Source: Oscillospiraceae bacterium Zagget6
GTDB taxonomy: Bacteria; Bacillota; Clostridia; Oscillospirales; Oscillospiraceae
NCBI GenBank assembly: GCA_001941075.1
Contig: MSHH01000064.1
Coordinates: 1-64,000, forward strand
Reading direction: 5' to 3'
DNA: 64,000 bases
In this document: positions 40,229 to 49,336 of the stretch, one piece after another
Numbering within the stretch: the stretch's first letter is position 1
Layout of the letters: each line of letters opens with the position of its first letter
Made by a program: the position numbers and the translations under genes
Notes under the pieces: generated by a model
Told to the model about the DNA's origin: nothing
The model's database searches: none
What the model saw: the letters and a program-made list of their open reading frames with translations, nothing else

Positions 40229-41155
40229 TTACTTTACGTAGTTGTTCAGAAAAGCGTCGCAGACGGGGATGAGCTTGTCGTTTTGGACGCTGTGGATCAT
40301 ACCCACGATCCGTTCATACTGGACCTCAACGCCTGCCTCCTGAAGCGCTTTGTAAAAGCGGTCTGATATGGCCATGGGCACCGTGGAGTCCTCCGTGCCG
40401 TGGACGATCAGGACGGGCATCATGTCGCTGCTGATGTTGTACATCACATCAAACTTGTGAATTTCTGTGATGATGTCAGAATCCTCTGTCCCATCGACGA
40501 TTTCCGGGTGCTCGATGAAGTAGGTCAGGATGTCGCCTTCGCAGTAGTAGAGCAGTTGCTCCAGGTCGGTGGGACCGAAGATGTCGATGGCCGCAGTGAT
40601 GGTGAAGGCATACTGCTCCGGGTCCGCCGCATATTCCTCCGCGAAGCGCAGGGCCAGCTGCGCCCCCGCCGAGTCGCCCAAGATGACGACGTTGGAGGGG
40701 TCGATCTCATAGGTCTCCGCATTGGCGACCAGATAGGAGACTGCGTCGCTGACGCACTCCACCTCTCCCATCAGGGTGGTATCCGGGTGCAGGTCATAGT
40801 CGATGGTGGCCACCACATACCCCTCCGCCGAGAAGGTGTAGAGGAAGGAGTTCAGCTCCGAGCGCTGGCCGGAGGTCCAGCTGCCGCCGTGGACGCAGAC
40901 CATCAGCGGCTTTACCTCGCCGGTCTGCTGGTACGCCACGTCCATATAGCAGTTGGTGTCCTTCTCGCCGGGGCGGTAGCAAATGCTCTCCGCCGCCGTC
41001 ACGTCGTCTCCGTAGGCGGTGCGAATTTCAATGTCCGAAACGTCTGTATCAGCGGCGCGGGACCGGAGAAAGAACACTGCCGCCACCACACAGCACAGTG
41101 CAAGGATTCCCACCAGAGCGAACAGCCAGACGCGCCTTTGCTTGATGCGTTCCAT
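40229..41155 (-). CDS. Membrane-anchored alpha/beta-hydrolase (esterase)
   Basis: A 308-residue protein with an N-terminal TM anchor (about 9-30, WLFALVGILALCCVVAAVFF) and an extracytoplasmic esterase domain. Oxyanion motif VCVHGGSWTSG, nucleophile Ser in ILGDSAGAQLAL, Asp in VHGTEDSTVP and His in GMIHSVQNDK make a full catalytic triad of the HSL/BD-FAE type. It lies six bases after the ACP gene. In this operon it may deacylate or transacylate the polymer outside the cell; substrate is inferred. Confidence 0.85.
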   Translation of the reverse strand: MERIKQRRVWLFALVGILALCCVVAAVFFLRSRAADTDVSDIEIRTAYGDDVTAAESICYRPGEKDTNCYMDVAYQQTGEVKPLMVCVHGGSWTSGQRSELNSFLYTFSAEGYVVATIDYDLHPDTTLMGEVECVSDAVSYLVANAETYEIDPSNVVILGDSAGAQLALRFAEEYAADPEQYAFTITAAIDIFGPTDLEQLLYYCEGDILTYFIEHPEIVDGTEDSDIITEIHKFDVMYNISSDMMPVLIVHGTEDSTVPMAISDRFYKALQEAGVEVQYERIVGMIHSVQNDKLIPVCDAFLNNYVK

Positions 41156-41161
41156 CGGCGG

Positions 41162-41407
41162 TCACACCAGCTTGTGCAGGATGAACTGCTGCAAGTCTCC
41201 CACGGTCACGATTTTGGAGAGCTTCCGGGTGGGGATGCGCACGTCAAAGGCGTCCTCCAGGTCGGAGATCAGCGCCAGGATCGCCAGGGAACTCATGCCC
41301 AGATCCTCCAGCAGCTTGGACTCCGACGTGATTTCGGTCCCCTCGCTGAAATCGAAGGAATCACGAACGATCTCGATTACTTTGTCGTTAAATTCTGCTA
41401 CTGTCAT
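41162..41407 (-). CDS. Acyl carrier protein
   Basis: An 81-residue acidic helical protein with the phosphopantetheine site LLEDLGMSSLAILALISDLE (Ser in DLGMSS). It is distinct from a housekeeping fatty-acid ACP, which carries DLGADSLD. Location between an acyltransferase and an esterase/ligase set marks it as a dedicated carrier for the acyl group activated by the AMP ligases, to be used in polysaccharide or lipid modification. Confidence 0.88.
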   Translation of the reverse strand: MTVAEFNDKVIEIVRDSFDFSEGTEITSESKLLEDLGMSSLAILALISDLEDAFDVRIPTRKLSKIVTVGDLQQFILHKLV

Positions 41408-41478
41408 TGTGTGTACCTCATTTCTGCTTGCAAATATGGGGGGAAGTTCCCCGGAGGCAAAGGGGGTTACGGCTGCGT

Positions 41479-42567
41479 TTACAGTTCAATGGTCACCTTT
41501 TTCCTGCCGCGTCTGCGGGATTTCCGCAGCAGCTCTCTCCCCATCTGGAGACCCGCACAGACGACTGCGATAAACACGGCACGGGCCGCGAACATCAGCA
41601 CCGTTTGGAGGAAGATGCTGTTGGGGAACCATTCCAGGAATTTGTAATTGGGGAGGATGACCTTCTCAAAAGCGTGGACGCAGATGATCCAGATGTTGTT
41701 TATCCCAATGGCCGCGAAGAAGCGGTTGGCGGCGGTATCTATGGTTCTGGCTGTGAGCCAGTCAAAGAAATGCAGCAGGAGAACGGCCAGGCAGGTGAGG
41801 CCGAGGACATCCATCAGACCGCCGCTCAACTCGCCCCGGATCAGGTCGGTATGGCTGCGCAAAAAGGTGTACAGGCTCAGAACTGCCAGCACCAGCAGCG
41901 GGATCAGCGGCAGCTTTCTGTCCAGCAGGTGTTTCTCCCGGATCAGGTTGCCCAGGGCCACCCAGCCGGTGGCCATCAGGCCGATGTGGATGACAAAGGG
42001 CCACACTGCGGAGAACCGCATCATGCAGTAGCCCAACAGCGTACAGGCGAAGGAAAGGCCGTAGGTGAGCCGCCGGTCTTTCAGGTGGGACAGGCAGTTG
42101 AACAGGCAGCGGGCCTCAAAGAGCGCCCACAGGAACCACAGGATGCTGATGCTCTCCACCGGGACGCCGAACAGCGTACCGCCGCCCTCGAAGTTCAGGC
42201 CCAGCGCGTAGGTCAGAAGGAATTCTCCTCCGTGCGCCCAAAAGGAGCGGCGGCGCACAAAGGCGAGGACCAGCTTTGCCAGCAGCACCGCCGCCGCCGT
42301 GATGTAGTAGGGCTTCAGCAGTGTGCGAAAGTTGAAGGAGAGCGATTTTTTGGCAGGCGACGGGTTGAATCCGTAGCCGCTGAGCAGGAAAAAGAGCACC
42401 ATGTAGGCGGAACCCAGGACCGAGAACCACCCGTAAAACACAAAATTGGAATAGAAAAATTCGCTGTTGAAGGAAATGGTGTGTACAAAGATCACCATTA
42501 ACATTCCATATCCGTAAATCGCGTTGAAATAGCCCAGACCTCTCTGTGCCCGGCGTTGTTCCGACAT
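41479..42567 (-). CDS. Acyltransferase family 3 (OafA/NolL-like) membrane protein
   Basis: A 362-residue protein with about ten TM segments. The start at 42567 (MSEQRRAQRGLGYFNAIYGY) follows GGGGAGG; the frame is open further but lacks a site. It has the family's N-terminal block AIYGYGMLMVIFVHTIS, containing the conserved His, and LFFLLSGYGF. Such enzymes transfer acetyl or other acyl groups onto sugars on the outer face. It is a likely user of the acyl groups carried by the neighbouring ACP or CoA. Confidence 0.82.
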   Translation of the reverse strand: MSEQRRAQRGLGYFNAIYGYGMLMVIFVHTISFNSEFFYSNFVFYGWFSVLGSAYMVLFFLLSGYGFNPSPAKKSLSFNFRTLLKPYYITAAAVLLAKLVLAFVRRRSFWAHGGEFLLTYALGLNFEGGGTLFGVPVESISILWFLWALFEARCLFNCLSHLKDRRLTYGLSFACTLLGYCMMRFSAVWPFVIHIGLMATGWVALGNLIREKHLLDRKLPLIPLLVLAVLSLYTFLRSHTDLIRGELSGGLMDVLGLTCLAVLLLHFFDWLTARTIDTAANRFFAAIGINNIWIICVHAFEKVILPNYKFLEWFPNSIFLQTVLMFAARAVFIAVVCAGLQMGRELLRKSRRRGRKKVTIEL

Positions 42568-42571
42568 TGGT

Positions 42572-44023
42572 TTATTCCTCCCCGGTTCCGTTTTTAAGCA
42601 GCGCCAGCAGCGGCTTGCGCTTCCAAATACCCGCCAGTCCCACCAGCAGGAACACCACATACCGCCAGTATCCCAGTCGGTAGAGGCCCATCATGACAAA
42701 GCAGCCCACAATCACCGTTACGGTCAGAGCGGCGAGCCGCTTTTCGGCAAACACGGGTTCCTCTACCTCGTGGCGGCGGCAGGCCCGCTTCATCACGAGG
42801 TAGTGGAGCAGGGTCAGCAGCGCATAGCTCACCAGCGTGGTCCACCCGGCGGCCAGGAAGCCGAACAGGGGAATGAAGATGGCGTTGAGCACCAGATTGG
42901 CCCCTGCGCTGATAATGGACACGGCGGGGATCAGCCGGGTCTCCCCGTAATACATCTCCACGTTGGCGAAGAGCATATACAAAAAGACGAAGAACACGCT
43001 TGCCGCCACCGGCGGGATGACCCAAATGGCGCTCTGGTATTCCCCTGTGGCCAGCAGTGCCACCAGGTCCGGCGCAAACGCTGTCATCAGGAGGACCACC
43101 ACGCCCAGCATCAGGCAAATCAAGGTGGACTGCTTTCGTATCTCCCCGTAGGCGCCGGCCTTGAGCTTTTTGTACATCCAGGGGTTGTAGGAGCCGTTGA
43201 TGGCGGACACCAGCAGCAGGGTCAGCGTGGCGGCGGAGTAGGCCACCGAGTAGATGGCGGTGCTGCCCGTCCCCTCGTAGTAGTTGATCATGATTCTATC
43301 TGCCTGGTTCAGCACCGTCTGAGACAGGTAATAGAAGATGAGCGGCAGGTTGAACCGCAGGGCGAATTTCCAGTAAGTCGCGTCGAAGAACTTCCCGCCC
43401 TTTTTTAGCAGGTAGACGTACAGGACCGCGCCAAATATCCCCTGCACAGCGACCGTGGCGATGATGCGGGCCTCCGCCTTGTAGGGGGTACAAAGCACCG
43501 CAACGATGGCGATGACCGGCGAAGCGATGGTGCTGGCGACGGTGACGGCCACCGGCGCCCGATAGCGGAAGTCGAACCGCTCCCGGTTGGTCCAGAGGTA
43601 CAGCGGGGGGTTGAAGAAAATCTCCACGAACATCAGCCCCATCAGCAGGGAGGACAGGCCGATGAACTGGTCGATCCACCGCCGGAACAGCAGGTACACC
43701 ACCAGCCACCCCAGGGTCATGACCGAAATCAGCCCCACGATGGAGGAGACGTACCCGTCCTTGTCCTCCTCGTAGCGGATCAGGCCGTTGTTCAGCCCCT
43801 CATAGGGCAGCTTCAGCGAGGTGAGGACCACCAACAGTTCAAACCAGGTCTGGTAAACGCTGTAGACGCCGTACTCCTGGGTGGTCAGCAACCGGGTGAA
43901 GATGGGGACGGTGATAAACGCAGTGCCCCGCTGGAGAAAGTTGCAGATGGTAAAGTAGATGGAGGTCTTTTTTGCGTCCGACAGCTTCCGGTAGGCGCTT
44001 TTGAGCTTGTCAGGCCACTTCAT
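42572..44023 (-). CDS. Polysaccharide flippase (Wzx, MATE/MVF superfamily)
   Basis: A 483-residue membrane protein with about 14 TM segments. The start at 44023 (MKWPDKLKSAYRKLSDAKKT) follows GAGGGGA. The opening TSIYFTICNFLQRGTAFITV-PIFTRLLTTQEYG is diagnostic for Wzx/RfbX flippases, as is NQADRIMINYYEG. It flips undecaprenyl-linked repeat units across the membrane. Its start overlaps the polymerase gene by 14 bases and the acyltransferase gene follows after four bases. Confidence 0.92.
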   Translation of the reverse strand: MKWPDKLKSAYRKLSDAKKTSIYFTICNFLQRGTAFITVPIFTRLLTTQEYGVYSVYQTWFELLVVLTSLKLPYEGLNNGLIRYEEDKDGYVSSIVGLISVMTLGWLVVYLLFRRWIDQFIGLSSLLMGLMFVEIFFNPPLYLWTNRERFDFRYRAPVAVTVASTIASPVIAIVAVLCTPYKAEARIIATVAVQGIFGAVLYVYLLKKGGKFFDATYWKFALRFNLPLIFYYLSQTVLNQADRIMINYYEGTGSTAIYSVAYSAATLTLLLVSAINGSYNPWMYKKLKAGAYGEIRKQSTLICLMLGVVVLLMTAFAPDLVALLATGEYQSAIWVIPPVAASVFFVFLYMLFANVEMYYGETRLIPAVSIISAGANLVLNAIFIPLFGFLAAGWTTLVSYALLTLLHYLVMKRACRRHEVEEPVFAEKRLAALTVTVIVGCFVMMGLYRLGYWRYVVFLLVGLAGIWKRKPLLALLKNGTGEE

Positions 44024-45245
44024 GGGAAATCCCCTCTTCCGACAGCATGACGCCGATCCAAAATCCAAAATAGACCCCGAAGGTGTTGGTGAACGCGGAT
44101 TCTCCCGTACTGGAGATGATGAGGTAGATAAAACACACCAGCGCGGCGGCGTAGGCGTAGGCGTTGACCAGCCGCAGCCGGGAAAGCTGCCAGAAAATAG
44201 CAATCAGCGCTCCGCAGTAGAAAACGGTCCCCAGAACACCCGCCTCGCCCATCAGATAAGGCCAGAAGGAGTCGGAAATAAAGGAGTGGTACGTCTCCGA
44301 AATGCCCCAGATGTGGTTGATGTGGTAAAGCTCATAGACCCTGGAGTATGGCTCAGCGGAGAAGGCGGAGCCGAAGGTGGCAAAGCCTGTCCCCAGGGGG
44401 AAGTAGTCCCGGACGATTTGGAGAGCCGTGCTGCTCAGCGCTGACCGGGCCGACTCGTTCTGTAACGTGACATAATAGAACAGGATGGTGCGGATGCCCA
44501 GCAGCAGTCCCCCCGCGCCCAGCATCCCCCATATCAGGGGGCCAAAAGCGCGGCGTCGCTGGCAGATGATCAAAAAGACGAACACCATGAAAAACACGGC
44601 ACAAATCGCCTTAAATCGCAGGGTGCAGAGCATGATGGCCCACAGCGGCAGCAGGCGCAACAGCACCCGGTCCCCCAAAAACTCGTACATGCGGAAGTAA
44701 ACAGCGCAGATGACGCACATGACTGCGGCGCAATAGGTGTAAGCGGAATAGAACAGCTTCACGGTGCGCAGACCCATGCGGGTGTCTCCGGGGAAGAGGT
44801 GCAGCACCAGGTCCGCCAGGAACAGCACCGTCAGGCAGACCGTCACCACGTCCATCACGCGGATGAGCGCGGCGTATCGTTCCGCTTTGCCCCAGTGCAT
44901 GGTCAGCAGGTATCCCACGGCGATGGCTGCCGGGAACTTCATCCACACCAGGATGTCAGAGAGAACGTTGGACAGGGGCTGGGAGCCATTCAGCAGCGTA
45001 GAGACGCCGCCCGTCAGCAGAAACAGCAGCAAGAACACCAAAATGACAAGGGTGTTTCCTTGAAACCGAAAGGTGAACTGGGTCTGGCGAAGCTCCAGAA
45101 AAAACAGAACGACCACGCTCAGCGCCACCAGTTCCTCCAAGGCCCGGAACGGACCGATCAGAGATTGCAGCAGGTCCTGCACACAAAACAGAACCAGCAG
45201 GACGCAGAGCAGAACGCCGGGATTTTTTGACTTTTGAGGTAACAT
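44010..45245 (-). CDS. O-antigen ligase/polymerase-like protein (Wzy)
   Basis: A 411-residue membrane protein with about 11 TM segments and a large loop between them (PLGTGFATFGSAFSAEPYSR ... YHSFISDSFWPYLMGEAG), the usual mark of Wzy/WaaL-type proteins. The motif GxGxATFG and DSFWPYLMGE suit a polymerase. Given the flippase next to it, the assignment as repeat-unit polymerase is likely. It starts 14 bases after the PHP phosphatase gene. Confidence 0.85.
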   Translation of the reverse strand: MLPQKSKNPGVLLCVLLVLFCVQDLLQSLIGPFRALEELVALSVVVLFFLELRQTQFTFRFQGNTLVILVFLLLFLLTGGVSTLLNGSQPLSNVLSDILVWMKFPAAIAVGYLLTMHWGKAERYAALIRVMDVVTVCLTVLFLADLVLHLFPGDTRMGLRTVKLFYSAYTYCAAVMCVICAVYFRMYEFLGDRVLLRLLPLWAIMLCTLRFKAICAVFFMVFVFLIICQRRRAFGPLIWGMLGAGGLLLGIRTILFYYVTLQNESARSALSSTALQIVRDYFPLGTGFATFGSAFSAEPYSRVYELYHINHIWGISETYHSFISDSFWPYLMGEAGVLGTVFYCGALIAIFWQLSRLRLVNAYAYAAALVCFIYLIISSTGESAFTNTFGVYFGFWIGVMLSEEGISHEVA

Positions 45246-45258
45246 TTCTCACGGTCCT

Positions 45259-45996
45259 TTATGGCTCTCGGAAAATAACGCCCGGATTTTCTACCAGCAG
45301 TCTCCAGGCGTATTCCTCTGAGCAGCGCCGCAGCAGATAGTCCGCGCACGCCTGGTAGGAGGCGGGACGCTGGACGGCGTGGTGACAATCGGTCCCCAGG
45401 ATGTCGATCAGCCCGCCCCGGAGCAGCCGCCGGGCGGTGACGCGCTCGGTCAGCGGCGCAGGCGGCCCGGCAATGCTGCCTGTGTTCACCTGGACCCAGC
45501 CGCCTGCATCCTTTAACTGCCGGACCAGGCCGGGCCGCGCCTGAATGCAGGTGTACCGCTCCACGTGGGCCACCAGAGGCCGATAACGGTTGGCGGTCAG
45601 GATGTCCATGGCCCGAAGCATTTGGGGAAAGGGAAGGTCAGGGGCAAACTCCAGCAGCACGAAGCGGTTCCGCAGGGGACGGCACAACCCGTCCGCCAGG
45701 GCGCGGATCAATTCGCTGCTGTAAAACACCTCGTTGCCGGGCAGAATCTGCACGTTCAGGCCGATTTGTTTCGTCAGAGCCTGCACCGCCTCCAGCTGCT
45801 GCCAGTAGTGCTCCGGCGGATGCTGCCACAGCTGGGGCCGGTAGTGGGAGGTGGCGAAAATGACGCGGATTCCCTCCCCATACGCCTGCCGCAGCAGGGC
45901 CTCCGTTTCAGCCATATCTTTGGGGCCGTCGTCCAGGCCGGGGAGGATGTGGGCGTGAAAGTCGATCAGCCCGGACAGGGGTTCTCTATCGCTCAT
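45259..45996 (-). CDS. CpsB/CapC-type PHP tyrosine-protein phosphatase
   Basis: A 245-residue PHP-domain enzyme with metal ligands in DFHAHILPGLDDGPKD, FATSHYRPQLW, PGNEVFYSS, PLVAHVERY and ILGTDCHHAVQRP. CpsB/YwqE enzymes remove phosphate from the BY-kinase Tyr cluster, closing the phosphorylation cycle that controls chain length. The BY-kinase in the same operon supports this. It overlaps the Stealth gene by 11 bases. Confidence 0.92.
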   Translation of the reverse strand: MSDREPLSGLIDFHAHILPGLDDGPKDMAETEALLRQAYGEGIRVIFATSHYRPQLWQHPPEHYWQQLEAVQALTKQIGLNVQILPGNEVFYSSELIRALADGLCRPLRNRFVLLEFAPDLPFPQMLRAMDILTANRYRPLVAHVERYTCIQARPGLVRQLKDAGGWVQVNTGSIAGPPAPLTERVTARRLLRGGLIDILGTDCHHAVQRPASYQACADYLLRRCSEEYAWRLLVENPGVIFREP

Positions 45997-46987
45997 AGCC
46001 GCACTTTTCCGGCAGACGTTGGGCGAACAGCGGCGTCAGCTGTGATTGAATCTCCCGAAAATCCAGCTCTGTCTGAGAGTCGTTCAGACAGACCAGCTTG
46101 TATTTTTTCGACTGCATCACAGCCTGCACCTGGGATAAGGGGTCCTTCCCCAGCTCACAGCAGCGGCCCCAGTGGACGCTGCGGGGGATGAAGTTGCCCG
46201 TGCAGAGATTCCAATACTTAAAAATCCAATGAGACAGGTCGCTGCTGCTGCGGAAACGGTTGGATGCGCAGCGGAGCAGCTGCTTTTCCGCCACGCTCCA
46301 CACCTGGTCGAAGGTGGACTTGCGGTGGGAAGTGGCAAAGTGCAGGTCCTGAAACCCGGAGAAGTATTGGAAGGGGGTCAGCAGAAGGTTGCTCACAAAA
46401 TATTTCCCGTAGCAGGGACGGTAAAACTTTCCGGCATACCGTTTGAGGACGGCGGATTTTTGGAAGTTCTGGTTGAGGACGGCCATGTTGTTGAGCATGG
46501 TGTGGGGGAACACGTCCTCCGGGTCCACGCCGTCGATGGTCGTCATGGACGGAATTTCGCAGGGGACTCCGTCCCGGAAAAAATCAGAGGGATGAACCGG
46601 AGCGAACAGGTACATATCGTCGTTGAACAGGACGAAGTGTTCTGACAGGTCCGGGATGCGGTTCAGGAACAGCTCAATCACGTTGGAGTTGAAGGTGGGC
46701 AGGTATTCCGCCGGGATGTAGTCGCTGTGCCGGACAAAGCGCAGCTTGGGGTGGTCCAGGTTCAGCCACGGGGGACACTGCCCGTTGGTGACGAAAAATA
46801 CCCGGTTCACCCAGGGGGCGTATTGCTCCACGCCCCGGAACCAGTAGCGCAGCCAACCCCAGTCCCGATAGCGGTTGTCGGTGCTGCCGTTGTCCTGATC
46901 GGCGGGGCAGTACCGGGCCTTTTGGGTCAGCCACTCCGGGTCCGACCCGTCCACCCAGGTGATTACAAAGTCGATTTTTTCAGACAA
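45986..46987 (-). CDS. Stealth-family sugar-phosphate transferase
   Basis: A 333-residue protein with all conserved Stealth regions: CR1 DFVITWVDGSDPEW, CR2 NRYRDWGWLRYWFRGVEQYA-PWVNRVFFVTN, and CR3/4 including FNDDMYLFAPVHPSDFFRDG and ATSHRKSTFDQVW. Stealth proteins transfer hexose-1-phosphate to make phosphodiester-linked capsule. Its presence suggests that the polymer contains phosphodiester links. Full length. Confidence 0.92.
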   Translation of the reverse strand: MSEKIDFVITWVDGSDPEWLTQKARYCPADQDNGSTDNRYRDWGWLRYWFRGVEQYAPWVNRVFFVTNGQCPPWLNLDHPKLRFVRHSDYIPAEYLPTFNSNVIELFLNRIPDLSEHFVLFNDDMYLFAPVHPSDFFRDGVPCEIPSMTTIDGVDPEDVFPHTMLNNMAVLNQNFQKSAVLKRYAGKFYRPCYGKYFVSNLLLTPFQYFSGFQDLHFATSHRKSTFDQVWSVAEKQLLRCASNRFRSSSDLSHWIFKYWNLCTGNFIPRSVHWGRCCELGKDPLSQVQAVMQSKKYKLVCLNDSQTELDFREIQSQLTPLFAQRLPEKCGYER

Positions 46988-47070
46988 GGGATGCCTCCAC
47001 AGTTTTGCCCACGGCAGGGGATGTGCCTCTTTTCGGTTCTAAGGGGTGCGGCAGGGGAGAAAGCGGATGC

Positions 47071-48170
47071 TCACGGGAGCGTTTCCGCAATCGCCATGTA
47101 GTAGTCCTCCAAAGCGGAGTGAGCGCTCTTGATATTGTACCTGGTGGAATGATAGGCTTCGCCGCCCCGGACCCGCGGCTCTGTTTTGCAGGACAGGATG
47201 GTCTCGGCCCACTGCTCCGGCGACTGTTCCAGCGAGAGAAAGACGGTTTTCTCGCTGATTTTTACCTCGTTCGGCACTTTATCCGAGAAAACGCAGGGCA
47301 GGTCAGAAAACTGCGCTTCGATCCCCACTACGGGGACGCCTTCAAACAGGGAGGGCAACACCAGCACGTCCATAGCCTGGTACAGCTGGTCCACGTTGCC
47401 GCAGCTGCCCAAAAAACGCACGCGGCCGCTGACGCCCAGTTCTTGGGCCTGCCGCCGAATCGCGTGTTCCTTTTCTCCCGTTCCAACCAGGAGCAAAAGG
47501 GCGTTGGCTTCTGTTTCAAAACGCTTGCGAAAATTTTCAGCAGAAAATGGTGATTTTTTTGTTGGGAGAGCCGTCCCACATGGCCGACGACAAATTCCGA
47601 CTGGGAGATGCCCAGCTCCGTGCGTATTTTCTCGCGGGTCTCCGCGTTGAACAGGAACCGGTCCCCCTCGATGGCGTTGGGAATCACAGTGAAGTCCTCG
47701 GCCCCGAACAGGAAATTTCCCGCCTCCTGGCCACAGGCGCAGCGATAGTTTGCTACGGTAGACAGTTTTCCTTTAAAAAAGAGCTTGAGCGGGTATTTAT
47801 AATCCAGGTCGATGGAGGTGTTGTGGCTGTGGGCAATGCGCACCGGGACGTCGGCCTCCTTCGCGGTCAGCAGCGGAAGATAGCTCATGGAGTCGATGTG
47901 CGCGTGGATGATTTGGTATTCCGGATGATCGCGCCAAAACTGTTCCATATAGCGGAAATACGCAGGGTAGTTTTGGGGCAGCAGCCGCGGCGCATAAAAC
48001 ACCCTGCCGCCCAGCGCCAGGATCTCGTCGTCGTAGTCGCTTTTTTCCGGCCGGTGGGTCAGAAAATCGAACTGGAGCCTGGTGCGGTCCATGCTGCGGT
48101 AATAGTTCATCAGTATGGTTTCCAGCCCGGCTCTGTGCATATTATTAACGCACTGTAATACTCGTATCAT
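47071..48170 (-). pseudogene. Glycosyltransferase family 4, broken by one frameshift
   Basis: The N-terminal part (MIRVLQCVNNMHRAGLETIL from 48170) is a GT4 enzyme with HIDSMSYLPLL, AHSHNTSID and the VVGHVGRLSQQKNHHFLLKI junction. Near 47500-47515 the frame is lost; the next frame carries the rest: LLLVGTGEKEHAIRRQAQEL, DVLVLPSLFEGVPVVGIEAQ and the end. A single-base indel in AAACAGAAGCCAACGCCC explains it. All family motifs are kept on both sides, so the event is recent, or is a sequencing error. The start overlaps the stop of the upstream pseudogene. Confidence 0.85.
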
Positions 48171-48697
48171 TTTTTCGTGCTCGCTCTGTAGATCTCCAGG
48201 GTCTGGTCCACGATAGTGTCCCATTGATATTCCCCGCAGACAAACTCGGAGGACCCCCCTTTCCCCTTTGACAGTCTTTCACTGCGGCCCCGTTGTTGCA
48301 CAAGGTCTGCAATGTCTCCCGCAGGATCGCCGTATCGCCCTGTGGGAAGGTCATGCTGTGGCCACCCAAAACGGAGGCGCGCTCCGCAATGTCCGGCGTG
48401 ACACAGCAGCAGTCGTAGCTCAGCGCCTCCAGCAGAGTCAGCGGCATTCTCTCCACGTCGCTGGGCAGCACTATAGAGGTAGGCGTTGCGGTACAGTTTC
48501 TCCACGAACTGGTCGGATGCGGAGGACCCGCCCGCGATGACAAGCCGTTTGTCGGTCTGTACGCCTCGAAAGGCGTCGATCAGGGCGGCAGCGCCTTTTT
48601 TCCGGCACAAGCCGACCCAGGCAGAGAAGGGAAAAGCCGCCTGGACGCGCATTTGCGCCGGAGCAGCATTTTTGACATCGAAAGGGATTTTCATCAT
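48167..48697 (-). pseudogene. Glycosyltransferase fragment, N-truncated, two frameshifts
   Basis: Only the C-terminal GT-B half remains. Frame one gives AFPFSAWVGLCRKKGAAALI ... LYRNAYLYS; after about 48472 the next frame gives VLPSDVERMPLTLLEALSYD and DTAILRETLQTLCNNGAAV; near 48254-48270, in a run of G and A bases, it returns to the first frame (EFVCGEYQWDTIVDQTLEIY). The donor-binding half is missing and the upstream frame is closed by stops. It is the first coding remnant after the operon promoter, so the operon has lost part of its glycosyltransferase set. Confidence 0.8.
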
Positions 48698-48790
48698 ATG
48701 TTCTTGCTTATGTGCGTTTTTATCCGCAATTTAACTGTTTTTTATGACGAATAATCGACCGATTGCCACCCCTTTATGCACGTGATACCT

Positions 48791-48819
48791 ATTTTACACC
48801 AGTTCATAGAAATTTACAA
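48791..48819 (-). promoter_or_regulatory. Promoter of the exopolysaccharide operon
   Basis: On the minus strand TTGTAA, 17-base spacer, TAAAAT, about 95 bases before the first pseudogene. The remaining stretch 48820-49055 has no gene or other structure that I can support. Confidence 0.6.
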
Positions 48820-49055
48820 TAGCTGTTTGCTGGAAATGGTTCGCCCAATATTCCCAAAATTTCTGTGGTTTTATCGCCGCTTTTTGTCACAGGGACGTGA
48901 AAATGCACGGTTTCACTTTTCTAAAAGACCCCCATCCAGCTTCCCTGTCCAGGCTGAAAACACCCAGGAACCCTTTTCGCCCTGCAACATAGGATAAAAT
49001 GTGACCGGCCTCAACAGCCGGGCGCAAATTTCCTGAATCGTTGGAGGTACTTTTT

Positions 49056-49220
49056 ATGGGATGCTGCAATAATGGCTGCGGCGGCGGGGGCTGCCTGTGG
49101 ATCATCATCCTCATCATCATCCTCTTCTGCTGCTGCGGCGGAGGCTGGGGCGGCTGCGGCAATGGCTGTGGCTGTGGCAACGGTTGTGGCTGCGGCAACG
49201 ACTGCGGCTGTGGCTGCTGA
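49056..49220 (+). CDS. High-cysteine Gly-rich small protein (HCB protein 13-like)
   Basis: A 54-residue protein starting at ATG 49056 after TTGGAGGT. The sequence opens MGCCNNGCGGGGCLW, has a central hydrophobic stretch IIILIIILFCCC and ends in repeats CGNGCGCGNGCGCGNDCGC. It has 17 Cys and resembles the small proteins annotated in Clostridia as chorion class high-cysteine HCB protein 13. One short TM helix is likely; the Cys/Gly tail might bind metal or form disulfides. It stands alone with its own terminator. Function unknown. Confidence 0.85.
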   Translation: MGCCNNGCGGGGCLWIIILIIILFCCCGGGWGGCGNGCGCGNGCGCGNDCGCGC

Positions 49221-49277
49221 GGAACCCCTGTGAAGCGTCTCCGGCAGACGCCGGGGATGTAACAAGCAATACAAAAG

Positions 49278-49307
49278 AGGCGGGGCTGCGGCCCCGCCTT
49301 TGGATTT
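49278..49307 (+). terminator. Terminator of the high-cysteine gene
   Basis: AGGCGGGGC-TGCG-GCCCCGCCT hairpin followed by TTGGATTTT. It is also between convergent genes (GNAT on the other strand). Confidence 0.8.
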
Positions 49308-49336
49308 TCTATGGCATGTTTACATTGTATCCGATT

